Both the position numbers and the translations under genes were made by a program. The notes beneath the pieces were generated by a model, which saw only the letters and a program-made list of their open reading frames with translations, was not told where the DNA came from and searched no databases. From Anarhynchus alexandrinus (taxonomy: Eukaryota > Chordata > Aves > Charadriiformes > Charadriidae), in NCBI GenBank assembly GCA_008711295.1, contig VUYV01000500.1, positions 23,314 through 87,313 on the forward strand: 64,000 nt of DNA, given 5' to 3'. Positions 1 to 9,432 of the stretch are shown here, one piece after another (within the stretch, counting starts at the first letter, position 1; each line of letters begins with the position of its first letter).

Positions 1-467
1 CTGGAGAGAGTCCAGCGTAGGGCAACCAAGATGATTGAGGGACTGGAGCATCTCCCTTATGAGGAAAGGCTGAGAGAGCTGGGACTCTTTAGCCTGGAGA
101 AGAGAAGGCTGAGGGGTGACCTTATTATGGCATACAAGTATCTAAAAGGTGGGTTGAAGGAGGATGGAACCAGACTCTTCTCAGTGGTTCCCAGTGACAG
201 GACGAGAGGCAAAGGGCACAAGTTGGAACATAGGAAGTTCCGTTCAAATACACCGAAAAACTTCTTTGCAGTTAGTGTGACAGAGCACTGGCACAGGCTG
301 CCCAGGGAGATTGTGGAGTCCCCTTCTCTGGAGATTTTCAAGACCCGCCTGGATGCAGTCCTGAGTAATGTGCTCTGGGCAATCCTGCTTTGGCAGGGGA
401 GTTGGACTAGATGATCTCTAGAGGTCCCTTCCAACTCTAAAAATTCCTTGATTCCGTGATTCTGTGA
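1..467 (+). mobile_element. CR1 LINE 3' fragment, enters from the left edge
   Basis: This is the C-terminal part of a CR1 reverse transcriptase reading frame (open from 31 to 414, with the typical [16 protein letters not shown] block), followed by the CR1 3' tail ending in ATTCYGTGA-like repeats near 450-465. CR1 is the main avian non-LTR retrotransposon and is usually 5'-truncated, as here. The copy is inactive. It lies upstream of the first visible exon of the CMD-family gene, so it is either in that gene's first intron or in its 5' flank. Confidence 0.93.
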
Positions 468-725
468 GGCGGGCAAGGGACGGTGGTGCTTGCCAGATGC
501 CCACACAGCAGGTTAGGGCTACAGCCAGGAATGGGACTTGGTTTTCCTTTCCCAGAGTGCTGACTGCCCGGCTAACAGAGCAGCAAGTGCCTTACAAGTG
601 ACAGAGGTTCCCCTGAGTCCTGTCAGAAAAGCAGGAGTAGCTGAGGAGTAGTCGTCCATCTGCAGGCTGCCAAGGCAATACGTGTCCTTCCAAATAACAA
701 ACTTTCCTCCCTCCTTTCTCCCCAG
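468..725. other. Non-coding stretch before the first visible CMD exon
   Basis: I see no exon or repeat here. The pyrimidine-rich run ending in CAG at 723-725 is a good 3' splice site, so at least the right end is intron. The exon carrying the start codon of the CMD gene must lie further left, probably outside the window. Confidence 0.6.
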
Positions 726-887
726 CTTCTGCCTCTCCTAGCCTCAGGGGGACTCCAGAGGTGGCCCCGGGTGGCATACAGCACCAAGGAAGAGAATGCT
801 GCAAGACCTATTGGGCGGTACCCAGTACCCAATAAGAAGGACATGCCGTATGACATCGTGGAGCTCATGGAGGAAGTAGAAATGAAG
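726..887 (+). CDS. CMD gene, first visible coding exon (presequence and linker)
   Basis: The exon opens after a pyrimidine-rich acceptor (CAG at 723-725) and ends AAG|gtaaag at 887/888. It holds 54 codons in phase 0. The first 20 or so residues are Leu-, Arg- and Gly-rich and lack acidic residues. The rest ([14 protein letters not shown]...ELMEEVEMK) leads into the CMD fold. The upstream phase cannot be checked because the preceding exon is not visible. Confidence 0.82.
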
Positions 888-3800
888 GTAAAGGAGTTCT
901 GCTGCAAAACTCCATCAGTGGAAAAGGGTCCAAAGTCTGAGTAGGTCATACACCCTAAGAGAGCACTTCTGGTCCAGTTAGGTCTAATGCAAACCTGATA
1001 GGAGACTGAGGTGAGCAGCACTTCTTGCAAAGCTCCTTCCAGTCTACAGAATGGGGATTTTACTGGAAATCCTGCAGTATGTTGGCAGGAATTTGTCTCC
1101 CTGGTTCCATGAGACTAGTGGGTTGTTTCAAATGGCGACTTGTGCACGGGGTTAGCTGGAACACTGACATATATTTGTTTTTCTGGGAGAGCATCTGTGT
1201 TTACTTGAGATACTATTAGGAGTGGTTTTAACACTTTTAATGGTGAGAAAAAATGGGAGGAGCTGTTTTGAAGACAGTATTAAAAGGCTTAGGGTGTATT
1301 CCTGCTGCTGAGCTTTGAACTTTTTTCTCCAAAGCTAAATGGGCTGCACAGTGGCAGAACAGTAAGCCTAATGCAGAACAGTGTATAAGGGGAAAAAGAG
1401 GGAATTGGACAAGAGTTTCTTTCCCTGCTGTTGCAGAGAAAGAATGCCACACAGTCAGTCCTTCCTGACAGCTAAAATACTCCACCAGCCATGGCTCCAT
1501 GGAGACTTCTCTCTTCCAAGAGCTTCCTCTCAGGGGAGTGCCGGTCCATCACTCTCTATCCTTCCTGTTGAATCTGTGCTCTGCTACCATTGCTGAATAA
1601 TGAAAGGAGTCAGCAGACTTGAGGGTAAATAAGATGTACAGAGGAAGAGTCAGCTCAAATGTCACATGCTGTGACACAAACCCCTGTGTGTTAGTGTACT
1701 GAAGGATTCAGCAAAGACCTGTGGATCCAATCAACCCAGCAGACTTGGATATCCAGACAGTGCTGCCAGCCTCTGTTGCCAGAGGTTCCTAAGTAAACTA
1801 ATGGGTTGTGGACAAAGAAGGAAGAGCCTTCCTGTGGTTATCTAACAGTAAGCAGATGGGTGAGAAAGTAGGAAAGCATAGGCAATTGGGTGGCAGTGGA
1901 GAGAGGTTGCCAGAGGGGTCTGTGACACGTGACCTTCTCTCCTCTTCCATGAACACCCTGAACAAGAGCAGCTGGTAAGCTGATGGAGCCTGTGGACCAT
2001 TAGCACAATCACGGCGAACCCAGACCATTTAGAACTGTAGCAGGCAGCCAGGCACTGAGGCTGAACCTCTACTGATAAATGCCGACTGCTGGGACCCAGG
2101 GACGGGTGGGTACTGCATTGGCTGATCCTGCACGTGAGAGGCAGCAAGTGATTCTCTGAGAAAGGCAGCCTTGCACGCCATCACAGAGATGGACTGGGCA
2201 TTGGCAGCTATCAGGGGCAGAATGGGGAGAGTAGTTGTGGTAGCTGAGGAACCTGAAGGTGCACAAGTCCATGAGACCTGATGAGATTCATCTGTGGGTC
2301 CTAAGGGAACTGACTTATGAAGTTACCAAGCCATTATTCATCATATTTGAGAAGTTGTGGCAATCTGGTGAAGTTCCCCCTAACTGGAAAAGGGGAAACA
2401 TAACGCCTATTTTTAAAAAGGGTAAAAAAGAAGACCTGGGGAACAACAGACTGATCAGTCTCACCTCTGTCCCTAGCAAGATCATGGAGCAGATCCTCCT
2501 GGAAACTCTGCTAAGGCACATGTAAAATAAGGAGGTAATCAGTGGCAGCCTTCACTAAGGCACTTCACTAAGGGCAAATCATTCCTGACAAATTAGTGGC
2601 CTTCTACGACAGTGTTACAGAGTTGGTGGATAAGTGGAGAGCAACAGATGTCATCTACCTGGACTTGGGCAAACCATTTGACACTGTCCCGTACAACACC
2701 CTGCTCTCTAAATTGGAGAGACATGGATTTGACTGATGGACCACTCAGTGGATAAGGAGCTGGCTGGACGGTTATACTGAAAAAGTTGCTGTCAACAGCT
2801 CGATGTCGAAGTGGTCAGCAGTGACAAGTGGTGTTCCTCAGGGGTTGGTACTGGGATTCATGCTGTCTAACATCTTTGTTGGTGACATGGACAGTGGGAT
2901 TGAGTGCACCCTCAAGCTGTGTGGAGTGGTCAACATGCTGGAGGGGAGGGATGCCATCCAGAGAGGCCTTGACAGGCTGGAGAGGTGGGCCCATGCAAAC
3001 CTCATGAACTTCAGGCTAAGTGCAAGGTCCTGCAGGTGGGCTGGGGCAATCACATGCACAAATAGAGGCTGGTGGAAAGTGGATTGACAACAGCCCTGAG
3101 GAGAGGGACTTCGGGGTGTTGGTTGATGAGAAGCTCAACATGAGCTGGCAATGCATGATCATAGCCCAGAAGGCCACCCGTATCCTGGACTGCATCATAA
3201 GAAGTGTGGCCAGCAGGTCAAGGGAGGTGATTCTCCCCCTCTACTCTGGTGAGACCCCACCTGGAGTACCGCGTCCAGCTTTGGAGCCCCCAACATAGGA
3301 AAGACATGGACCTGTTGGAGCGTGTCCAGAGGAGGGCCACAAAGATGATTAGGAGGGTTGGAGCACCTTTCCTGTGAAGACAGGCTGAGAGAGTTGGGTT
3401 TGTTCAGCCTGGAGAAGAGATCTTATAGTGGTCTTCCAGTATCTGAAGGACGCCTACAAGAAAGCTGCGGAGGGACTTTTTACAAGGGCATGTAGTGATA
3501 GGATGAGGGTTAATGGCTTCAAACTGGAAGAAGGTAGATTTAGATTAGATATTGGGAAGAATTTTTCACTCTGAGGCACTGGAACAGGTTGCCCAGAGAA
3601 GTTGTTGAGGCCCCATTCCTGGAGGTGTTCAAGGCCAGGCTGGATGGGGCTTTGAGCAACCTGGTCTAGTGGGAGGTGTCCCTGCCCATGGCAGGGGGGT
3701 TGGAACTAGATAATCTTTAAGGTCCTTTCCAACCTAAACCATTCTATGATTCTATATACATCGACTGTGTGCCGGCACCTCGAACAGCATGCTGTTCAGA

Positions 3801-6800
3801 TTGGGCCAGTGCTGTCTTGTGTCCTGTAAGCTCAGAGGGAAGAGGAGAGTTACAGAAGGTTTAGGATGGTCAAATGGGCAACTGCAGGGAGACCAAGTGG
3901 AGACAGCCTCTTGGTTTGGAAAGGAGCTTGCCGATGTGACTGTGGTCATTACTGCTGTGGCTGAAGTGAGCAGGGCAATGCTATGAAACTGCAGCAACAC
4001 CTAATTAAGAACCACATCATTATGTGTTCAGTCCTATGTACAAATGGGCTCAAAGGGTAAGAGAATAGATCTGCAGAGATTCCCCAGCACTGCTGTGCTA
4101 ACAAACTGTTCTCTAAGCCTAGTACATTAATGTCGCCCGCTGTGCTCTGTGGTGTTACAGTTCTTGACTTTTCTTTTTCCTTGAACAGACTGGATTTCTG
4201 CCCAATGTGTTCAAAGCCATGTCTCACCGACCTGCTGAATTCAGAGCTTTTTTTGCTTATTACAACGCCATTATGAACAAAGACACAGGTAAACCATACA
4301 ACAACCTCAAAACTGCCCTTCCTGTTGTAGATGTGAGAAGTTGCTAAAAGGGAGATTTCTGATATCCTTAGATGTATTGCCTCACTGTGCCTTCTCCCAG
4401 CCCATAACAACAGCTGTCAGAGGCTGCAACTGCACAGCTGCTTCTGGCTTCACTCGTATTGCATACAGCTTCATAGTCTTTAGCCTGTGGTTAAAAAGCA
4501 GCTCTCAAGCCAAGCTCTGCTGCCTTGCTGCACCATGCTTTGTGTCACGGTGAAGAAAGGACAGGCTGCGCCCTAGGGGAAGATGAGCTGGGAGCTGACT
4601 GTGCTGGAAGGGTGCAGGCAGAGGCAGTGGTTTCATGGGCAAGGCTGCAGCCCCAAGCTACTGGAGCAAGGTGAGCAGGGTAGGTCTGGCAGTGGTGACC
4701 ATGGCCAGCCAGGAGTCTAGATTTCCCAGGCAAGTCCATGGGGAAGAGGCAGATCCAGGATCAAGCCAGGAAGTCAGCCTGGGGGTCAGTCAGGTTCCAG
4801 ACCAGCAGGGTTATACAGCCAGGCACCGCAGCCACAGCATGGCTCAGGTGGGGTCACAGCCAAGGGCCCAGCATGAAGCAGCTCCCAGGGGAGTGGCAGG
4901 CCCTTGCTGAGCCTGCCTGCAGCTCTTTCTTCACAACAGTTCTGGGCCATGAGCTGCCCCTGAGCAGCGCGCACAATTCATGTGAGGAAGGCTGTGCCCT
5001 CTGGGCCCCGACGCGCTGCGCCAGGGACTTGGAACCAGGGGGTGTCCCTACTTCACAGCAGCAGGGAGAAGGCCGAGGTGCTTGCTGCATGCTGGGATGT
5101 GGTGATGAGGGAGGACTGGCTGCAGCAGTGCTGCTGGGCAGAGCTGTAGGGAATTCTGCACAGCTGTCCAGCCTTTGAGGAAACAGGGTTTGAGGACTGC
5201 CTGTTCCTCCTTCATTCTTCCTGTGGTACAGGGCACCGAGGGGCCTGTTCTCATTGTTTTTGCTCTGAAGGTACATTAGTAAAAAATGTATTTTCTAAAA
5301 ATAAGCTGGTGCATTTAGACTGCAGGAGATGAGGTCTCGGGAGGAGTGTCTCAGCAAGGTCTGGAGGCAGCAAGGAGTGCAGCCTTAGACCTCTCCCACG
5401 TGGTATGTGCAGTCTCTGTGTGAAGTGTTCTGCTCTGCTTGTGGTGCTGGAGTGAAGCCATGCCCCTAGCTGTACAAGTTTCTGGTTTTCCTTTCTCATT
5501 TCTATGCTTTCATTTTTGACTTTGAAGAGGACTATTGTGGGAACAGGCACAAATTTGAACATAGGAAGTTCCATCTTAACATGAGGAGGAACTTCTTTAC
5601 TTTGAGGGTGGGCACTGGCACAGGCTGCCCAGAGAGGTTGTGGAGTCTCCCACTCTGGAGACATTCAAAACCCGCCTGGATGCTGTCCTGTGTAACTTGC
5701 TGTAGGTGACCCTGCTCTGGCCGGGTGGTTGGACTAGATGATCTCCAGAGGTCCCTTCCAACCCTGACCATTCTGTGATTCTGTGATCCCACACTTTTCA
5801 GCATCTCTCTGGCATTTCCACCTTCTGGCACTAAACCCGAGCAAGAAGGCCTCTTCTCCTGACTGCTCTTTACCCAGGAGATTTTAGTAGTGTCTTTCAT
5901 ACTCTTAGAAGACACTGGTTTTATGGAAATATTTTCAAAGTCCAGTAAAGCAGTAGCTTTTGTGGGGAGGAGGAGGGACCCTGACCTTCCCTGTGAAGTG
6001 TAGTTTTGAAAAAAACCTGGCTGCTAATTATCTTAAAGAAGGCAAAGAGCATGAGTGCTGATATGCAGCCAGGTAAGTTCCTCAGATCTTGTGCACAGTC
6101 CTCTTGTAAAGCTGTTTGTGAAAATGATTAGGATTGATTCTGAGTATAACAAAGCACAGCCTTCTTTTCCACAGCTTCTTTAAAGCAGTCATAGGGCTAG
6201 ACACTCTGTAGAAGTTGTGGTTTGTCTGGTGGTCACTAGAAGTTCTCAAAGCCCCAGTCCTAGGGTACCTCATTGTTCCTTTTGTTTTTTTCTTTCTGCC
6301 TTCAAAAGCTGCCAATAACATTTACTTGCTGAAACCTGCTTAGCGGGTTTTAGAACACTGTACTTCTCTGTAAAGCAGCAATAAAGCATCAAAGGAAGAA
6401 CAGACAACACCCTACCTAGCCACTTGCCTCCAAGACATACATGGAGAAGTACCAACCAAGCTTCCTGCTCCGTGAGCAAGTAATTTTGCTCCTCTGAGTT
6501 TTCCTGTTATGCAGAATTGTTGTTTCCCTGTTGACCAAATCTCATGTCCCTCATCCTAATTAGGTGCCTCATGAGTTACTATCCAGGTAAATTGGTTACA
6601 TGGATGATCATAAAATTACAGAGTGGTTTGGGTTTGAAGGAACCTAGAAAGATCATCTAGTCCAACACCCCCATCTGCCATGGGCAGGGACATCTTCCAC
6701 TAGACCAGGATGCTCCAAGGCCTGTCCAACCTGACCTTGAACACTTCAGTGGTGGGATACCCACAACTTCTCTGAACAACCTGTCCCAGTGTCTCACCGC

Positions 6801-8076
6801 TGTTGTTTTCTCCTTAAGTCCAATCTAAACCTACTATCTTTCAGTTTAAAACCGTTGCCCCTTGTCCTGTCATCTAGGAGCTTTGGTTGCAGTGTCTCCC
6901 TGTATGCTCTCTGGAGCTCTGTCTCCTGAGCTGTACTGCAGACAGCTTGCACCTGGAGCCCTCCCCTCCCTGTTTCCCCAGTGATACTTACTGTGGTGAA
7001 CATTTTTAATGGCTAAGGGTGCTAAATCTTTTGCTGTCCCTGTAGGGCGACTCAGCAAGGCAGACAAAGAGCTCATAATTGTGGCTACAAGTGTTGTGAA
7101 TAGATGTCCCTACTGTGTGGTTGCACATGGAGCACTTCATCGGATATATTCCAAGCAGCCAGCGCTGGCGGACCAGGTCAGTGGAGTTACACCATGTGCC
7201 CCACCTCTTCCACATGGTCCCCTGGAAGAGGGGAATGGCCCTCTCATGTGTCTGCTTTCTCACCTGAAGTTTTGATCCTTGGTCTGTATTTTGAACCTTT
7301 GATCTATGTGGTTCTCAGCAATCTTGAGCAATTTTGACATGTCTGAGGCCCCAACTCAATACCTGTCTCACTGGGTGAGCAGTCAGAACAGTCGCCAGTG
7401 GGGGCAGGACCTCAAGGTCCTGTATCCTCATCCACCTTCCAAGCAAGATGGCGGGGGGGGATGGTTGACCTGCAGAGCATTCATCCTGCTGCCCACATTC
7501 TTTGCTGTTTTAGTCTGGTCTGTGGAGGAACTTGGTAGCAGCATCCTGGTGGTGTTGGGCTGTGTTTCAAGTACTCCTTCACAGTTTTGGCTCACCAAAA
7601 CTGCCACAGTCCCCAAGATGAGAAGGGCGGTAAAATAGATGAGTCTTTTGTCTGATGGTAGCCAGGATGTCTGGTTCAGGTGCTGAGTAAGAGCCATCCC
7701 TTTGGCTTGTGGAGGAAAGAAGGTGGTCAGCCAGTTAGACTGTTTGCTGCGTCCATCTGTGCTGCCTCTGTTTTTTGCTTTCTCACAGGTCATTGTGAAC
7801 TGGAAACTGGCTGACCTGAGTGACCGGGACCTGGCAATGCTGGAGTTTGCACTTGCAGTCTGTCGAGCTGATAACATCACTGAAGAGCATTTCCAGAAGC
7901 TGGAGAGGCATGGTTTTGACCGTGAAGATGCCTGGGACATAGGCATGATTTCTGCTTTTTTTGCTATGTCTAATCGCATAGCTCATTACATTGACCTGCG
8001 CCCAAACAAGGAATTCTACACCATGGGCAGGGTGCCCCGTGGGGAGAGGGAGGTGGAGGAAGCTGAACGTGCCTGA
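726..8076 (+). CDS. AhpD-like / CMD-family peroxidase-related protein, 5'-partial gene (exons 726-887, 4189-4288, 7046-7176, 7789-8076)
   Basis: Four exons join in frame with canonical GT-AG introns (phases 0, 1, 0) and give 226 residues up to the TGA at 8074-8076. Exon 3 carries the AhpD active-site signature: Glu at 7069-7071, then eleven residues, then Cys-Pro-Tyr-Cys (7105-7116) and His at 7126-7128, exactly E-X11-C-X2-C-X3-H. The C-terminal block ([15 protein letters not shown], then [18 protein letters not shown]) matches what I know of bacterial 'uncharacterized peroxidase-related enzymes' in the CMD superfamily. In that family the two cysteines can act as a thiol redox pair in alkylhydroperoxidase-type chemistry; activity of this protein is inference. 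The visible N-terminus is basic and hydrophobic with no acidic residue before ST-KEE, resembling a mitochondrial presequence with a possible cut near RVAY/S. The initiating exon is missing from view. I know of no mammalian orthologue and give no symbol. Confidence 0.88.
888..4188. other. Intron of the CMD gene
   Basis: This 3.3-kb intron holds the CR1 copy at 2259-3757. I see no conserved reading frame or RNA gene in the remainder. Confidence 0.75.
2259..3757 (+). mobile_element. CR1 LINE, reverse-transcriptase region to 3' end, decayed
   Basis: The copy starts in the RT domain ([20 protein letters not shown], then [19 protein letters not shown] at about 2350). It continues through the conserved SGVPQG block near 2826-2843 and the [13 protein letters not shown] block near 3390, and ends in the ATTCTATGATTCTAT tail at about 3740-3757. 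Several frameshifts and stops break the frame, so it cannot mobilise itself. It lies in the sense orientation within the CMD intron. Confidence 0.93.
4189..4288 (+). CDS. CMD gene, second visible exon
   Basis: The acceptor is TTGAACAG|ACTGG and the donor ACAG|gtaaac. The 100-bp exon encodes [22 protein letters not shown] and what follows. This is the helical 'P-N-hydrophobic...H-P' segment that precedes the redox motif in CMD and AhpD-like proteins. It starts in phase 0 and ends in phase 1, matching the next exon. Confidence 0.88.
5541..5788 (+). mobile_element. CR1 LINE 3' end fragment
   Basis: This carries the CR1 terminal segment. It includes the [21 protein letters not shown] block, the 'CTGGATGCTGTCCTG' segment, the 'TGGACTAGATGATCTCCAGAGG' type motif and a terminal ATTCTGTGATTCTGTGA. 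It is heavily 5'-truncated. Confidence 0.92.
6606..6885 (-). mobile_element. CR1 LINE 3' fragment, antisense
   Basis: The + strand shows the reverse complement of a CR1 3' end: AGATCATCTAGTCCAACACC, the CTGCCATGGGCAGGGACA segment, and further on the complement of the [13 protein letters not shown] block. The right boundary is uncertain because similarity fades after about 6885. Confidence 0.85.
7046..7176 (+). CDS. CMD gene, third visible exon with the catalytic CxxC
   Basis: The acceptor is CTGTAG|GGCGA and the donor GACCAG|gtcagt. The exon encodes LSKADKELI, the Glu at 7069, the CPYC at 7105-7116 and the His at 7126, followed by [13 protein letters not shown]. All residues of the AhpD-type proton-relay and disulfide motif are intact, which argues against a pseudogene. 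Confidence 0.92.
7177..7788. other. Intron of the CMD gene
   Basis: A 612-bp intron with canonical GT...AG ends. I see no repeat or reading frame of interest. Confidence 0.8.
7789..8076 (+). CDS. CMD gene, terminal coding exon
   Basis: The acceptor is TCTCACAG|GTCATT. The exon gives 95 codons plus a TGA stop. It encodes the C-terminal helices of the peroxidase-related family ([57 protein letters not shown]), then a short charged tail. A weak ATTAAA at 8482-8487 is the only poly(A)-like signal I noticed nearby. Confidence 0.9.
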   Translation, partial: VIVNWKLADLSDRDLAMLEFALAVCRADNITEEHFQKLERHGFDREDAWDIGMISAFFAMSNRIAHYIDLRPNKEFYTMGRVPRGEREVEEAERA

Positions 8077-8960
8077 CGGGGCTCTCTGATGCCCACACAC
8101 CCTAAAGATTGATCAAGCTCTTAGTTCACAAGCTAGTGTGGCTTATTTCTTTGAGTGTGTGAAAGTGTTACCTGCAAAAGAGGTCTAAGTCCTGAGTCTC
8201 CTGAAACACAGAGACTATGTTTAGAGAGGAGACATTGCTTTATTCTGGCCAGGGTGCACAGGGGAATATTTCCAGAAATCATGCATACCCCGTGCTGGCT
8301 TTCTTGTAACTTTTGTGTATAAATATGACAAGGTAGCATACCCCCAGTTACAATGATGGGTTAGTAATTTACATAAGATTATAATATTAGTTATGGCATT
8401 CTCCTCAGTTACTGCACTTGTGCAAGGGAAGGGTCTTCATATGGGCAAGGGTCGTCTTGGCCTATGGGCATGATTTTTAGTATTAAAATGAAGGTAGTTC
8501 AGCTTAGGACACCCAGAATTTTCAGTTTTCTGCCAAGTTGGGTAGGCCTTTCAAAACATGGTAGATTAGTAGCATCCTCAAGGTTCATATGCTGATCTGC
8601 TCCAGGATGTTTTACTTCAAAGACAGACACCACCACCTCCTTTCCTTGATTAGGTGTTCTTTCTCATATGACTCAAGGATAGAATCCTCGTTATCTGTGA
8701 GAACGTCTCAGAAAGTTCCTCTATTAATTAGCCCAGATCTTTGTGAAGAAATATTCCCAGGGCCAACCATCTGGCCAAGTACATATCAAAATGGTCATAC
8801 ACAAGACCCTGTATCGCAAGTTCAGCTAACGTCAAAAGTTAACGGGCCTACTGCTAACAACTTTAATGTTAACGAAAATGGCTAAAATTCTAACTACAAG
8901 ATAACAAAAGGGTTAAAAATTTAATGCCAGATTTTAGCCATGAGGGGTGGTGGGCTCCCC
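8077..8960. other. 3' UTR of the CMD gene and short intergenic spacer
   Basis: Only about 0.9 kb separates the CMD stop codon from the DCAF10 CpG island, and both genes run in the same direction. Apart from the weak ATTAAA at 8482-8487 I find nothing specific. Confidence 0.6.
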
Positions 8961-8979
8961 TTTTCCACATTCGGGCTGA

Positions 8980-9430
8980 CTCAGTGCTGCAGCCGCGCAG
9001 GTGACTGTCTCCCTGGGTCACCCTGTGCCTTCGCCCGAGCTGCTGCGCGGCGCTCTGCCGCCTCTGCCGTGTGAGACCCGACACACCGAGTTACGGCCGG
9101 CCGCTCGGGACTCCCGCCGGCTGACCGCGGCCGCGCGGCTTCCGCGGCCTGGGGACAACGAGGGGACCCCCGCAGCGGCCGGGGAGGGGGGAGGGGCCGC
9201 CAAGCGCGGTGGTCACGTGGCCCGCGCGGGGTGGGGGGGCGCGCGCAGGCGCGGGGCCGCCGGCGGAGGGCAGGCGGAGNCGCTGCCTGGGCCGCAGCGC
9301 CGCCGTGGACCCGGCGCGGGACACGTTCCGCGCCATGACCGGGTTGTACGGCTCCATCCAGCCCGCCGACTCCGTGTACCTCAGCACCCGCACTCACGGC
9401 GCCGTCTTCAACCTCGAGTACTCGCCTGAC
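8980..9430 (+). promoter_or_regulatory. CpG-island promoter of DCAF10, with assembly gap
   Basis: Base composition switches abruptly to very GC- and CpG-rich from about 8990 and stays so to about 9900. An E-box (CACGTG, 9214-9219) and several G-rich GC-box-like runs lie just upstream of the first exon. A single N at 9280 marks an unresolved GC-rich gap. No TATA box is seen, as expected for a housekeeping-type promoter. Confidence 0.75.
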
Positions 9431-9432
9431 GG
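9281..9432 (+). CDS. DCAF10: DCAF10 exon 1, 3' part
   Basis: The frame reads [22 protein letters not shown], then [21 protein letters not shown], and ends GACGG|gtaggg. The residues before the ATG at 9335 also match the family, so translation starts further upstream, in or beyond the N. Confidence 0.9.

Larger units (their letters stand above)
4289..7045. other. Intron of the CMD gene with two CR1 fragments
   Basis: A 2.8-kb intron containing CR1 remnants at 5541-5788 (+) and 6606-6885 (-). The open frame at 4738-5178 has no recognisable similarity and is most likely chance in GC-rich DNA. Confidence 0.75.

Noticed and set aside
4738..5178. 146-codon + strand frame in the CMD intron
   Set aside because: It overlaps open frames on the other strand, has no recognisable motif and lies in an intron with moderate GC.
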